The translations under genes and the position numbers were made by a program. The notes under the pieces are model-generated. The model saw only the letters and a list, made by a program, of their open reading frames with translations, was not told the origin of the DNA and did no database searches. Positions 1 through 8,686 of a stretch of DNA of 64,000 nucleotides are shown here, one piece after another (within the stretch, counting starts at the first letter, position 1; each line of letters begins with the position of its first letter). Source of the DNA: Thalassobaculum sp. OXR-137 (lineage in GTDB: Bacteria; Pseudomonadota; Alphaproteobacteria; Thalassobaculales; Thalassobaculaceae); assembly GCF_034377285.1 (NCBI RefSeq), contig NZ_CP139715.1:5250501-5314500 (forward strand), in the 5' to 3' direction.

Positions 1-432
1 GGTCAGGCCGGCCACGGTCTTCATTTCCTCCAGAAAGCCGTCGCATTTCGGCAGGTTGCCGAGCACCTGCGGCCGGGCGGTCTGCGGATCGTTCTCGAGG
101 ATGGTGGTCACCTCGATGGTGCGCATGACCACGTCGCGTTGAAAGGCGGCTTCGTATTCCTTCTGGGAATGGCCGCGCTTGGCGAGGGTGTCGAACACGG
201 AAAGAAAAGTCTGCCGCTTCGCCTCGTTGCCCTCGATCGGCAGTTCCAGCTCGGCCATGGCGGCCTGATAGAAAGCCACGCAGGATGCGGCGATGCCCAT
301 GAGTTGGCGTTCGCGGTCGGACAACGACCCGGCGGTTTGCGCCTGCGCCGCGCCAGTCCAAAGGACCGACGACCACAATACCATCATGGAAAACGCCACA
401 CACCCGAACAACCGCACCATGGTCTTGCCCAT
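1..432 (-). CDS. Secreted protein of unknown function, cut by the window edge
   Basis: An open frame of 144 codons runs off the left edge, so the C-terminus is missing. The start is ATG at 432, with a GGGAAAG ribosome-binding site about 8 bases upstream; a second in-frame ATG lies at 420. The N-terminus has a basic start, a hydrophobic stretch ([14 protein letters not shown]) and an AQA cleavage-like site near residue 33, so export to the periplasm is likely. The mature part is mostly helical, with single cysteines near residues 51 and 130 that could pair. It diverges from the nitroreductase gene. I do not recognise the family. Confidence 0.7.
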   Translation of the reverse strand, partial: MGKTMVRLFGCVAFSMMVLWSSVLWTGAAQAQTAGSLSDRERQLMGIAASCVAFYQAAMAELELPIEGNEAKRQTFLSVFDTLAKRGHSQKEYEAAFQRDVVMRTIEVTTILENDPQTARPQVLGNLPKCDGFLEEMKTVAGLT

Positions 433-528
433 TTGAGTTCTTTCCCGCGACCTTTACGCCGAGCAATAAACACGCATATCGAAGCCGTAACAACCGCCGG
501 CATAAAGCGGTTCACAAGAGGAGAATTC

Positions 529-1173
529 ATGACCGACGCCGCAGTCGCCGCCGCTCAGGAGGCCGTCCGGTCGCTCAAGCAGCGCATCCAGGCCCTCGAC
601 GAAAACGGGCTGGACCTGATCTTCCGCGAGGCGCGGACGTTCAACGGCTGGCAGGATCGCGCGATCTCCGACGATCTCCTGCACCAGCTCTTCGACCTCG
701 CGAAGATGGGCCCGACCGCCGCCAACGGCTCCCCCATGCGGCTGGTCTTCGTCAAGACGGCCGAGGGCAAGGAGCGGCTGAAGCCGGCCCTTTCCGCCGG
801 CAACCTGGACAAGACGATGGCCGCTCCGGTCTGCGCCATCGTCGGCTACGATCCGAACTTCTGGGAGAAGTTCCCGTTCCTGTTCCCGCACCGCGACATG
901 TCCGGCGCCTTCAAGGACAAGCCGGAAGCGGCCGAGACCGGCGGCTTCCGCAACGGCTCGCTCCAGGGCGCCTATCTGATGATCGCCGCGCGGGCCCTGG
1001 GGCTCGATTGCGGGCCGATGTCGGGCTTCGATCAGGCCAAGGTGGATGCCGAGTTCTTCGCCGGCACCACAATCAAGTCCAATTTCCTGTGCAACCTGGG
1101 TTACGGAAACCCGGAAACCGTGTTCCAGCGCCTGCCGCGCTTTGACTTCGAGGATGTTTGCAGCATCGTATGA
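529..1173 (+). CDS. RutE/HadB-like malonic semialdehyde reductase or nitroreductase
   Basis: This 214-residue flavoprotein belongs to the nitroreductase superfamily. Conserved blocks include [21 protein letters not shown] and the C-terminal LGYGNPE, both typical of the RutE/HadB branch, which binds FMN and reduces malonic semialdehyde or nitro compounds with NAD(P)H. The start at 529 is set by AGAGGAG five bases upstream. The open frame continues to 139, but that part reads antisense to the divergent gene and was left out. No other rut genes lie nearby, so a role in pyrimidine breakdown is not supported and a general nitroreductase is equally possible. Confidence 0.85.
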   Translation: MTDAAVAAAQEAVRSLKQRIQALDENGLDLIFREARTFNGWQDRAISDDLLHQLFDLAKMGPTAANGSPMRLVFVKTAEGKERLKPALSAGNLDKTMAAPVCAIVGYDPNFWEKFPFLFPHRDMSGAFKDKPEAAETGGFRNGSLQGAYLMIAARALGLDCGPMSGFDQAKVDAEFFAGTTIKSNFLCNLGYGNPETVFQRLPRFDFEDVCSIV

Positions 1174-1289
1174 TCCTGCGCCGCGTCGCGGACACATCCG
1201 GGCCGGGAGCCGACGCCTCCGACACGCGTTGGCCCAGTTCAGCCTGAAAAGACCGCCGACCCGGCGGATGAACGAATTGGGGAGTAGTT

Positions 1290-4200
1290 GTGCGTAAGGT
1301 CCTGATTGCGATCGTAGGTCTGGTCATCGTTCTCGTCGCCGCCGTTCTGGTGGTGCCGAGCCTGATCGACTGGAACGGATACAAGCCGGAGATCCAGGCC
1401 GCCGCGCGCGATGCCACCGGGCGGGAATTGAAGATCGACGGCGACCTGTCGCTGTCGATCCTGCCCTCGCCCACCCTCTCCGTCGCCGATGTCAGCCTCG
1501 CCAATGTCGAGGGCGGCTCGACCCCGAACATGGCGAGCCTTGAGTCCCTCGACGTCTCGGTCGCCCTGATCCCGCTGCTGTCCGGCGATATCCGGGTCAC
1601 CTCGGTCACCCTGGTCAAGCCGGTCATCACCCTGGAGACGCTTCCCGACGGCCGGGTCAACTGGGCCTTCGACAGCGGCCCGTCGGCCGAGGGCGGGGCC
1701 GGCGACGCCCCGTCGGAAGGCGGCGACGCGCCTGCCCTGGCGATCGACGAGGCGGTGATCGAGGACGGCCGACTGGTCTACCGTGACGCCTCGACCGGCG
1801 CCGAGCACACCCTGTCGGACGTCAATCTGGAAATCTCCGCCGGCGGGCTGAAGGGCCCGTTCGAGATCGACGGGAGCGTCGGCTACCAGGGCGTGCCCTT
1901 GACCCTCGCCGCCTCGGTCGGCGCGCTGGATGCCGGCCGCGCCGCGCCCGTGAAGCTCACCGCTACCGGCCAGGAAGGCGCGATCGAGGTCGCCCTCAAC
2001 GGCACCGTCGACATGGATGCGGGGCCGGCCTTCAAGGGCCGCCTGGAGGCGAAGGCGCCCGACCTCGCCAAGGCCGCCGAGATCGCCTCGACCTTCGGCG
2101 CCGACGCGCCCTCGGGCATGCCGGCCAATGCCGCCTCCGTCAGCGCCGACGTGGACGGCTCGCCGCAGAGCGTGAAGGCCAGCAACCTGGTCGTCACCCT
2201 GGGCGACTCCCGCTTCCAGGGCGAAGTGACCGCCGCGCTCGACCCGAAACTCTCCATCGACGCCACCCTGTCCGGAAACCGGCTCGACCTGGACGCCCTG
2301 CTGCCGCAGGACGGCGCCTCCGACGACGCCAAGCCGGCGGCGGCAGATAGCGCCTCGGCCCAGCCGCCGACCGCCCCCTCGGGCACCAAGACGGCGTCCG
2401 GTGCCGCAGCACTGCCAACCGATATCGACGCCCGGATCGACCTGAAGATCGATGCGGTCCAGTACAATGGGGCCGCGATCCGCAACGTGCAGGTCGACGC
2501 CTCCCTGCGCGACGGGGTCGGCGATCTGCGTCTGGCGACCGCCCAGCTTCCCGGCGGCACAGACGTCACCCTGATCGGCGGACTGGAGAGCGGGCCGAGC
2601 TTCGTCGGCCGCCTGGAAGCCGCGTCCGACAACCTGCGGGCCACCCTGGACTGGCTGCAGGTCGACCTAACCTCCGTGCCGGCCGACCGCCTGCGCAAGG
2701 CGGTGGTGAGCGCCGCGATCCGCGCGTCGGGCGAGGAGATCCAGGTCTCCGACTGGACCATGGAGCTGGACGCCACCAAGGCCCAGGGCGGCCTGACCCT
2801 GGCCCTGCGCGACCGGCCCGCCTTCGGCCTGAGCCTGGCCGTGGACCGGATCAACGTCGATGCCTACCTGCCCCAGGGCGACAGCCCGGCGGCGGCGTCC
2901 GGCGGAACCTCCGGCGGCGCCCAGCCTGCCGCCGGCGGCGGGTCCGACAACGCCGAGGCGCTGGCGGTTCTGGACAGTTTCGACGCCAATATCGACCTGC
3001 GGGTCGGCGAGGCGACGGTCGGCGGCATCACCCTGGCGGATGCCCGGATCGACGCCCTGCTGCAGAACGGCACCCTCACCCTGCGCAAGGCGTCGGTCGG
3101 CGACATGGCCGGCGCCGCCGGCACGATCTCCGGCGTGCTCAAGGATGCCGCGCGCCAGCCCTCGGTCGATATGAGCTTCGACGTGTCGGTGAAGGACGCC
3201 GACCGGTTCGCCCGCCTGCTGTCGACCGACAGCCCGGTTCCGGCCAAGCAGCTCGGCACCGTGGCGCTGAAGGGCACGGCCTCCGGCGACATGAGCGACG
3301 TGAAGCTGGATGCCCAGCTCACCGTCGCCGGCGGTACCCTCGACGTGGCGGGCACCGCCCAGCCGCTGACCTCGCCGCCGACGGTGAACGTCACCTACAA
3401 GCTGCAGCACCCGGACGCCAATCGGCTGGTCTCCACCCTCTCGCCGGGGGCGCTGGCCGGCTTCGGCTCGCTGGGCACTCTGCAGGTGGACGGCGAACTC
3501 ACCACCCGGGACGACGGCCGCTACGCCAACAAGCTCGCCGCCTATACCGGCGGCGGACGGCTAGACTTGGTCGGCAACATGGATCTGTTCGCGGCCACGC
3601 CCGACGTGAACATGAAGATCGTCGTCAGCCACCCCAACGCGGCCGACGCCATCCGTCTGGCCTCGCCCGGCTACCGGGCCCAGGGAGGCAATCCCGGCGC
3701 ATTCGAGGCCTCCACCTTGTTGAACGGGCCGGTCGACGGGCTGACCCTCAGCGAGACATCCATCGTCGCCGGGCCGATCCGGATCAGCGGCAGCGGCTCG
3801 ATCGCCAATACCGGTGCCCGGCCGCATATCTCCCTGGCCCTGACCTCCAACCGGATCGCGGTCGATCCGTGGCTGCCGCCCGGCTCGTCGTCGCCCCAGG
3901 GCGCGGCACCGGCCGCGGCTCCGACCGGCGGATCCGGGGCCGGCGGCGGCTGGTCGCGGGAGAAGATCGACACTTCGGGCCTCTCCGCGGTCGATGCCGA
4001 CGTGACCATGGACATCGAGGCGATCGAATACGGCAGCTACGTGGTCGACAACGCCCAGCTCGCCGCCGCCGTCAAGGACGGCGTGCTGCGGGTCTCGAAG
4101 CTCACCGGCGGCATGTTCGGCGGCACCTTCGACCTGACCGCCATGCTGGCCGACCGCCCGACGCCGGAAGCCGCCGTGACCGTGAAGGTGCGCAACGCCG

Positions 4201-4928
4201 ACGTCCGTCAGGCGGCGAAGACCGCGGCCGAGACCGACGTGGTCAGCGGCATCCTCACCTACGACACCGACCTGAAGGCGACCGGCGGATCGGAATACGA
4301 ACTGGTCTCCAACCTGAACGGGACCGGGTCGTTCGAGGTCCGCGACGGCACGGTGAAGGGCTTCGACCTGCGGGCGTTCTCCGACCGTCTGAAGGAGCTG
4401 AATGGGGCCACGGACTTCCTGGACCTCACCCAGCGCGCCCTGTCCGGCGGCCAGACCGCCTTCTCCGCGCTGACCGGCAGCTACACGGTGCAACAGGGCG
4501 TCCTGCGCTCCAACGACATCGCCCTGAATGCCGACGCCGCCAAGGGCTCGGCCACGGCGGTGCTGGACCTGCCGCCGCGCCAGATGGACGTCAACGCCAA
4601 GGCGCGCCTGACCGACCACCCGAACGCCCCGCCGGTCGGCATGCGGCTGGTCGGGTCGTTCGACAATCCGCGCCAGATCCTCGATATCGACGAGATGCAG
4701 CGCTACGTGGTGCAGACCCTCGGCACGCGGACGCTCAAGCAGCTCGACAAGAGCGGCACGGTGGAGAAGCTGGACAACCTGCTGAACGGCGGTGCTGCGG
4801 GCGGTACGACCGGAGGGACCGACAGCGGCACGCCAGACAGCGGCTCTGCCGCGCCGGCGCCGCAGGATCCCAAGAAGCAGCTCGAGGACGCGGCCAAGGG
4901 GCTGCTGCAGAACCTGCTGAAGAAATAG
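1290..4928 (+). CDS. Giant AsmA family protein
   Basis: A 1212-residue protein with one N-terminal membrane helix (about residues 4-24) followed by a long beta-rich region, the layout of AsmA-type bridge-like envelope proteins thought to move lipids or help outer-membrane assembly. The AsmA N-terminal signature (RVTSVTLVKPVITLE near residues 105-120) and the C-terminal AsmA block (GTGSFEVRDGTVKGFDLRAF near 1010-1030) are clear. Low-complexity Ala/Gly/Ser/Pro linkers occur near residues 345-370, 530-550 and 865-885. The start is GTG at 1290 with GGGGAG upstream. A second, half-length AsmA gene lies at 54080-55927. Confidence 0.88.
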   Translation: MRKVLIAIVGLVIVLVAAVLVVPSLIDWNGYKPEIQAAARDATGRELKIDGDLSLSILPSPTLSVADVSLANVEGGSTPNMASLESLDVSVALIPLLSGDIRVTSVTLVKPVITLETLPDGRVNWAFDSGPSAEGGAGDAPSEGGDAPALAIDEAVIEDGRLVYRDASTGAEHTLSDVNLEISAGGLKGPFEIDGSVGYQGVPLTLAASVGALDAGRAAPVKLTATGQEGAIEVALNGTVDMDAGPAFKGRLEAKAPDLAKAAEIASTFGADAPSGMPANAASVSADVDGSPQSVKASNLVVTLGDSRFQGEVTAALDPKLSIDATLSGNRLDLDALLPQDGASDDAKPAAADSASAQPPTAPSGTKTASGAAALPTDIDARIDLKIDAVQYNGAAIRNVQVDASLRDGVGDLRLATAQLPGGTDVTLIGGLESGPSFVGRLEAASDNLRATLDWLQVDLTSVPADRLRKAVVSAAIRASGEEIQVSDWTMELDATKAQGGLTLALRDRPAFGLSLAVDRINVDAYLPQGDSPAAASGGTSGGAQPAAGGGSDNAEALAVLDSFDANIDLRVGEATVGGITLADARIDALLQNGTLTLRKASVGDMAGAAGTISGVLKDAARQPSVDMSFDVSVKDADRFARLLSTDSPVPAKQLGTVALKGTASGDMSDVKLDAQLTVAGGTLDVAGTAQPLTSPPTVNVTYKLQHPDANRLVSTLSPGALAGFGSLGTLQVDGELTTRDDGRYANKLAAYTGGGRLDLVGNMDLFAATPDVNMKIVVSHPNAADAIRLASPGYRAQGGNPGAFEASTLLNGPVDGLTLSETSIVAGPIRISGSGSIANTGARPHISLALTSNRIAVDPWLPPGSSSPQGAAPAAAPTGGSGAGGGWSREKIDTSGLSAVDADVTMDIEAIEYGSYVVDNAQLAAAVKDGVLRVSKLTGGMFGGTFDLTAMLADRPTPEAAVTVKVRNADVRQAAKTAAETDVVSGILTYDTDLKATGGSEYELVSNLNGTGSFEVRDGTVKGFDLRAFSDRLKELNGATDFLDLTQRALSGGQTAFSALTGSYTVQQGVLRSNDIALNADAAKGSATAVLDLPPRQMDVNAKARLTDHPNAPPVGMRLVGSFDNPRQILDIDEMQRYVVQTLGTRTLKQLDKSGTVEKLDNLLNGGAAGGTTGGTDSGTPDSGSAAPAPQDPKKQLEDAAKGLLQNLLKK

Positions 4929-4952
4929 CCGGCACCCTGCCGGACAAAAAAA

Positions 4953-4980
4953 GACGCGGGCCGTTACAGCGGCCCGCGTC
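4953..4980. terminator. Bidirectional intrinsic terminator
   Basis: A perfect 11-bp stem (GACGCGGGCCG with CGGCCCGCGTC) has a 6-base loop. Seven A residues precede it, so for the minus-strand aspartate dehydrogenase the hairpin is followed by seven U. On the plus side the tract is weaker (TGCGTTTG). It sits between two convergent genes and probably ends both. Confidence 0.85.
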
Positions 4981-5012
4981 TGCGTTTGTAGCTCGAAAAG
5001 CCGGTATCGGGC

Positions 5013-5843
5013 TCAGGTGCCCGCGGTCATCGGCGCGCCCAGGCGGCGCAGGGTGGCGATCACGCTGAGGGCAGTGATCTTGCCGGTCTTTGGGTTCTCC
5101 TGGGTCGGCACGTTCTCGATGGTCATCGTGAACCGCGCGCTGTCCGCCTCCACCGTGATGGTATGGGTGTTGCGGGTGACCGAGGGATCGGCCCAGATCT
5201 CCAGCTTGGTGGCGTCCGGGCCGATGCCGGCCAGGGACAGGGCCGCCGCCACGTTGACGTTGGCCGGGAAGCCGGCAGCACCATCGCGGGCGGAACCGTC
5301 GAACACCTTCTTCGCCTCGGTCAGCCCCTCCACCGAGATGTCGTTCTCGATCAGATAAGGCGCGCCGGCGAGACCGCCCGGCGGCTTGCGGGTGACGAGA
5401 CGGACCTCGGAGATCTCCCCCTCGGCCGCCGCGCGGACCGCGTCCAACCCGATCAGGGCACCGGTCGGCACCACGATGCGGGCGCCCGTGCTGCGGGCGC
5501 GCTCGACCAGATCCTCGTGCCGCAGCAGGGCGCCGACGCTGATCGGCACGAAGATCCGGCCGCGCTCGACCGCCGCGCGGCCGACCTCGGCAAACACCGC
5601 CGCCGGCGCGCATTCGATGACGATGTCGGCGAGCTTGGCCAGTTCGGCCAGTGGCACCACCGGCACCGCCGTCTTGAAGCCGGCCATATTGGCCTTCGCC
5701 TTGTCGACGTCACGGGCGGAGACCGCCACGAGCTTCAGCCCTTCGATGCTGCCGTTGTCGAGCGCCGCGGCCACTTTCTGACCGATCGCTCCAAATCCTC
5801 CGATGCCGACCGTAAGCGGTCCCGTCGCGGGCGATGTTGACAC
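5013..5843 (-). CDS. nadX: L-aspartate dehydrogenase (NadX family)
   Basis: A 276-residue NAD(P)-dependent enzyme that oxidises L-aspartate to iminoaspartate. An N-terminal Rossmann motif GIGGFGAIGQKVA is followed by the family blocks PTGALIGLDAV and FPANVNVAAALSLAG, and by RNTHTI, which carries the conserved catalytic-type histidine. The start is GTG at 5843 with GAGGAGGAC upstream; the frame stays open further upstream only as an overlap with the divergent gene. No nadA or nadC is nearby, while a carboxylate uptake locus is, so a role in aspartate breakdown fits better than NAD synthesis. This is inference from context. Confidence 0.85.
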   Translation of the reverse strand: MSTSPATGPLTVGIGGFGAIGQKVAAALDNGSIEGLKLVAVSARDVDKAKANMAGFKTAVPVVPLAELAKLADIVIECAPAAVFAEVGRAAVERGRIFVPISVGALLRHEDLVERARSTGARIVVPTGALIGLDAVRAAAEGEISEVRLVTRKPPGGLAGAPYLIENDISVEGLTEAKKVFDGSARDGAAGFPANVNVAAALSLAGIGPDATKLEIWADPSVTRNTHTITVEADSARFTMTIENVPTQENPKTGKITALSVIATLRRLGAPMTAGT

Positions 5844-5895
5844 GCCGTCCTCCTCGTCCAAGGTTGGTCGCTGTCGTAGCCCCGGTGTGTCGTCC

Positions 5896-6906
5896 ATGTC
5901 CAGCCGTCCATCCACGCTCGCCCACCGCATTCGCTCGGCCACCGTCCTTCTGGGACTGACCGCCGCCATTGGCGCGGCAAGTCCGGCGGCGGCGCAGCAG
6001 ACCGGCGCGGCGATGCCGGCACCGCCCTGTCGGATGGCGACCCTCGTCGTATCGGGCGGAGCCGGCAGCGGCACCGATCTCGTCGCCCGTGCCTTGGCCG
6101 ACGCCACGGCCCGGACCGGCATGGAGCCGCCGCTGAAGGTGCGCAATATCGACGGGGGCGACGGCGTCGACGGCGCCCGGGCGGTTCTGGAGGCTTCCGG
6201 CGACGGCTGCACGATGCTGGCCGCCCACCAGGGGCTGCTGGCCAATTTCCTGACCTGGCGGGCGCCCTTCGCCTGGCACGACTTCCGGCATGTCGCCCTG
6301 CTGACGCGAACGCCGCTGGCTCTGGTCGCCCCGGTCTCCGCCCCGTTCGCCGATGCCGAAGGCCTGCTGTCGGCGGCCCGCGGCGGCGCGGTGCGGACAG
6401 GCGTGGGACCCGGCACGATCTCGGAATTCTCCCTGCGGGCCATGGCCAAGGCGGCGAAGATCGACCTTCAATACGACACGATCGAGGGCGGACGGGACCG
6501 GGTGGCCGCGCTGCTGGCGGCCGATATCGACCTCGCGGCGGTGCCCACCGCCCTGGCCAAACGCCTGGATGCGACGCAGACGGTCCGCCCCATCGCCATC
6601 ACCGACCGGGAACCGAGCGCGCTTCTGCCGGAGGTTGCGACCCTGCGCAGCCAGGGTGTCGCTTTCGACTATGCCGTGGATCTCGGCATTCTGCTGCCGG
6701 CCTCCGCTCCCGCGGCGCTGGCCGAGCGGCTGGCGGGCGATCTGGAGAAGGCGCTGGAGGACCAGCAGTTCCAGCGCACGCTGTCCGACTTTGACGTCCG
6801 GATCGATTTTCGACCGCTCACGCAATACTCGATCTATTGGGAGAACCTCATGGCCTCCTGGCGCGAGATCGCCGAAGAGGCCGGCTACGAACGCTCCACC
6901 CGCTAG
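5896..6906 (+). CDS. TctC-like substrate-binding protein, first paralog
   Basis: A 336-residue TTT-family periplasmic binding protein with a signal peptide (residues 1-28, ending near AAAQ). It is clearly a diverged copy of the next gene: both share GAGxxTD, NIxG, DGCT, HQ, a W-x-x-F-x-x-VA block and LTRTP in the same order. The usual loop PWGAGGETD is altered here to SGGAGSGTD, so ligand contacts probably differ. It diverges from aspartate dehydrogenase with a 52-bp gap. The start has no clear ribosome-binding site and the first codon is uncertain. It may be a second-specificity binding protein for the same TctAB channel. Confidence 0.8.
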   Translation: MSSRPSTLAHRIRSATVLLGLTAAIGAASPAAAQQTGAAMPAPPCRMATLVVSGGAGSGTDLVARALADATARTGMEPPLKVRNIDGGDGVDGARAVLEASGDGCTMLAAHQGLLANFLTWRAPFAWHDFRHVALLTRTPLALVAPVSAPFADAEGLLSAARGGAVRTGVGPGTISEFSLRAMAKAAKIDLQYDTIEGGRDRVAALLAADIDLAAVPTALAKRLDATQTVRPIAITDREPSALLPEVATLRSQGVAFDYAVDLGILLPASAPAALAERLAGDLEKALEDQQFQRTLSDFDVRIDFRPLTQYSIYWENLMASWREIAEEAGYERSTR

Positions 6907-7100
6907 GAAATCGGGAGCATCGCCCCGTCCCGGAATATGGACGGTTGATTGACACACTGCAGCATGACGTTAAGAAGGTGGGATGGTCGTGCTGTTGGTT
7001 AAAGCCGACGATCAGGATTCAAGAGCGGAGACCAAAAGCACGGCATTCATGTCCGGATTCAAACCCGATCAATCAACAGGACGAACAGGGGAATCGACCG

Positions 7101-8081
7101 ATGAAGATTAAATCGACCCTTCTCGCGGCTGCGGCCGCCGTCGTCGTCGCCGGTACGGCGTTCGGCACCAGCCCGGCCTCGGCCGCCGATTTCGGCTGCC
7201 GCACCGCAAAACTGATCGTTCCGTGGGGCGCGGGCGGCGAGACCGACATCATCTTCCGTCAGTTCGCCGAGACGGTGAACAAGAACGGCGCCGAGCCGGA
7301 GATCCAGGTCGTCAACATCGGCGGCCAGGGCGGCAACAAGGGTGCCAAGGAAGCGGAAGAGGCGAAGCCGGACGGCTGCACGCTGTTCGCCATCCACCAG
7401 AGCGCGCTGACCAGCTACTTCACGGGCCGCATCGACTTCACCTGGGACGCGTTCCAGCCGGTCGCCATGCTGACCCGCACGCCGTCGATCTTCGGTGCCA
7501 ACGCGAAGGTGCCGTACAACGACATCGAAGAGATGGTGGCCTACGCCAAGGAGAACCCGGGCAAGATCAACGCCGGCGGCACCCTCGGCTCGACCAGCCA
7601 GTTCGTCTACCTGCTGCTGGAAGACGCGGCCGGCATCAAGTTCAACCACATCTCTTATGACGGTACCCGTCAGCGGATGACCGCCCTGCTCGCCAACAAC
7701 ATCGACACCGGCGAGATCAACCTGGCGGCGGCCAAGCAGTACATCACCTCCGGCGAACTCAAGGCGCTCGGCATCACCACCGAGAAGCGCAACCCGGAGA
7801 TCCCCGACGTCAAGACCGTCAAGGAGCAGGGCTACGACCTGATCTACGGCGTCGACCGGGGCATCATGCTGCCGAAGGGCGCCTCCCAGGAGGTGATCGA
7901 CCACTATGCCGGTCTGTTCGAGGCCGCCTCGAAGGACCCGGCCATCACCAAGGCGATGACCGACATGGGCACCGACGTGTTCTTCCTGAACCCGACGGAA
8001 TCCGCCAAGTACTGGAGCGACACCCAGGCCAAGTGGGGCAAGATCGCCAAGGACGTCGGCATCTACAAGGCCAAGGACTGA
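7101..8081 (+). CDS. tctC: TctC-like substrate-binding protein of the TTT transporter
   Basis: A 326-residue periplasmic binding protein. A clear signal peptide (MKIKSTLLAAAAAVVVAGTA, cleaved near ASA-AD) is followed by KLIVPWGAGGETDI, the TTT loop that holds the ligand carboxylate. Two cysteines (FGCR near the mature N-terminus and DGCT) are also present in the upstream paralog and may form a disulfide. It is followed by tctB and tctA, so it delivers ligand to that channel. A TTGACA at 6949-6954 with a poor -10 lies in the 194-bp gap upstream. The ligand is unknown; dicarboxylic amino acids fit the neighbours. Confidence 0.9.
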   Translation: MKIKSTLLAAAAAVVVAGTAFGTSPASAADFGCRTAKLIVPWGAGGETDIIFRQFAETVNKNGAEPEIQVVNIGGQGGNKGAKEAEEAKPDGCTLFAIHQSALTSYFTGRIDFTWDAFQPVAMLTRTPSIFGANAKVPYNDIEEMVAYAKENPGKINAGGTLGSTSQFVYLLLEDAAGIKFNHISYDGTRQRMTALLANNIDTGEINLAAAKQYITSGELKALGITTEKRNPEIPDVKTVKEQGYDLIYGVDRGIMLPKGASQEVIDHYAGLFEAASKDPAITKAMTDMGTDVFFLNPTESAKYWSDTQAKWGKIAKDVGIYKAKD

Positions 8082-8098
8082 CCTTAGAGCCGCTTGGG

Positions 8099-8130
8099 AC
8101 GGGCGTCGGCAGACATGCCGGCGCCCGTTT
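8099..8130 (+). terminator. Stem-loop between tctC and tctB
   Basis: A 12-bp stem (ACGGGCGTCGGC with GCCGGCGCCCGT, one G-T pair) has a 6-base loop and is followed by TTTCGTTTG. It probably works as a partial terminator that keeps binding-protein mRNA more abundant than membrane-subunit mRNA, as is common in transporter operons. Confidence 0.65.
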
Positions 8131-8182
8131 CGTTTGATACAGTCGAACTCCGAACGAGATTTGAAGACGGGGAGATCCGACA

Positions 8183-8668
8183 ATGTCGGTGAGCCGCGAC
8201 ACGATCGTCGCCATTCTGCTTCTGGCGTTTTGCGGCCTGCTCTGGCAGGCGTCCTACGACATTGAGGTCACCACGTACGGCACGATGCAGAGCAGCGTCT
8301 GGCCACGGATCATCATCGTTGCGCTCGGCCTGTTCTCGGCCCTGCTGCTCCTCCAGTCTATCTTCCGCCCGGACCCCAGCGTTGCCGCCGAAACGGAAGC
8401 CCCGAGCGCGCCGGCGCATGTGCGCTACCGCAACGCGGGCATCATCTACGTGCTGTTTCTGCTGTTCCTGCTGACGCTGCCGACCCTGGGCATGCTGCTG
8501 GGCGGCGCCCTCTTCGTCTTCCTGTCGCTCACCGCGCTGGGGCGCCCGTCAGCCAAGCTGGTCGCGATCCATGCCACAGTCGCGATCGTGTCGGTCGGCT
8601 CCATGTGGGCAATTTTCACTTTCGGCCTGCGGGTGATCCTGCCCCAGGGCGACATCCTGCCGATCTGA
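8183..8668 (+). CDS. tctB: TctB family small membrane subunit of the TTT transporter
   Basis: A 161-residue membrane protein with about four hydrophobic segments (residues 8-24, 41-59, 87-125, 132-150), the size and pattern of TctB. It starts at ATG 8183 after a GGGGAG site and ends 18 bp before tctA. TctB is the small, poorly conserved integral subunit that works with TctA in ion-driven uptake of carboxylates. Sequence identity is low across this family, so the assignment rests mainly on topology and gene order. Confidence 0.85.
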   Translation: MSVSRDTIVAILLLAFCGLLWQASYDIEVTTYGTMQSSVWPRIIIVALGLFSALLLLQSIFRPDPSVAAETEAPSAPAHVRYRNAGIIYVLFLLFLLTLPTLGMLLGGALFVFLSLTALGRPSAKLVAIHATVAIVSVGSMWAIFTFGLRVILPQGDILPI

Positions 8669-8686
8669 GCGGGGAGAACAGAGACC

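Noticed and set aside
139-528. A 130-codon N-terminal extension of the nitroreductase
   Set aside because: It reads antisense to the secreted-protein gene at 1-432, while 529 has a strong ribosome site and gives the normal family start.
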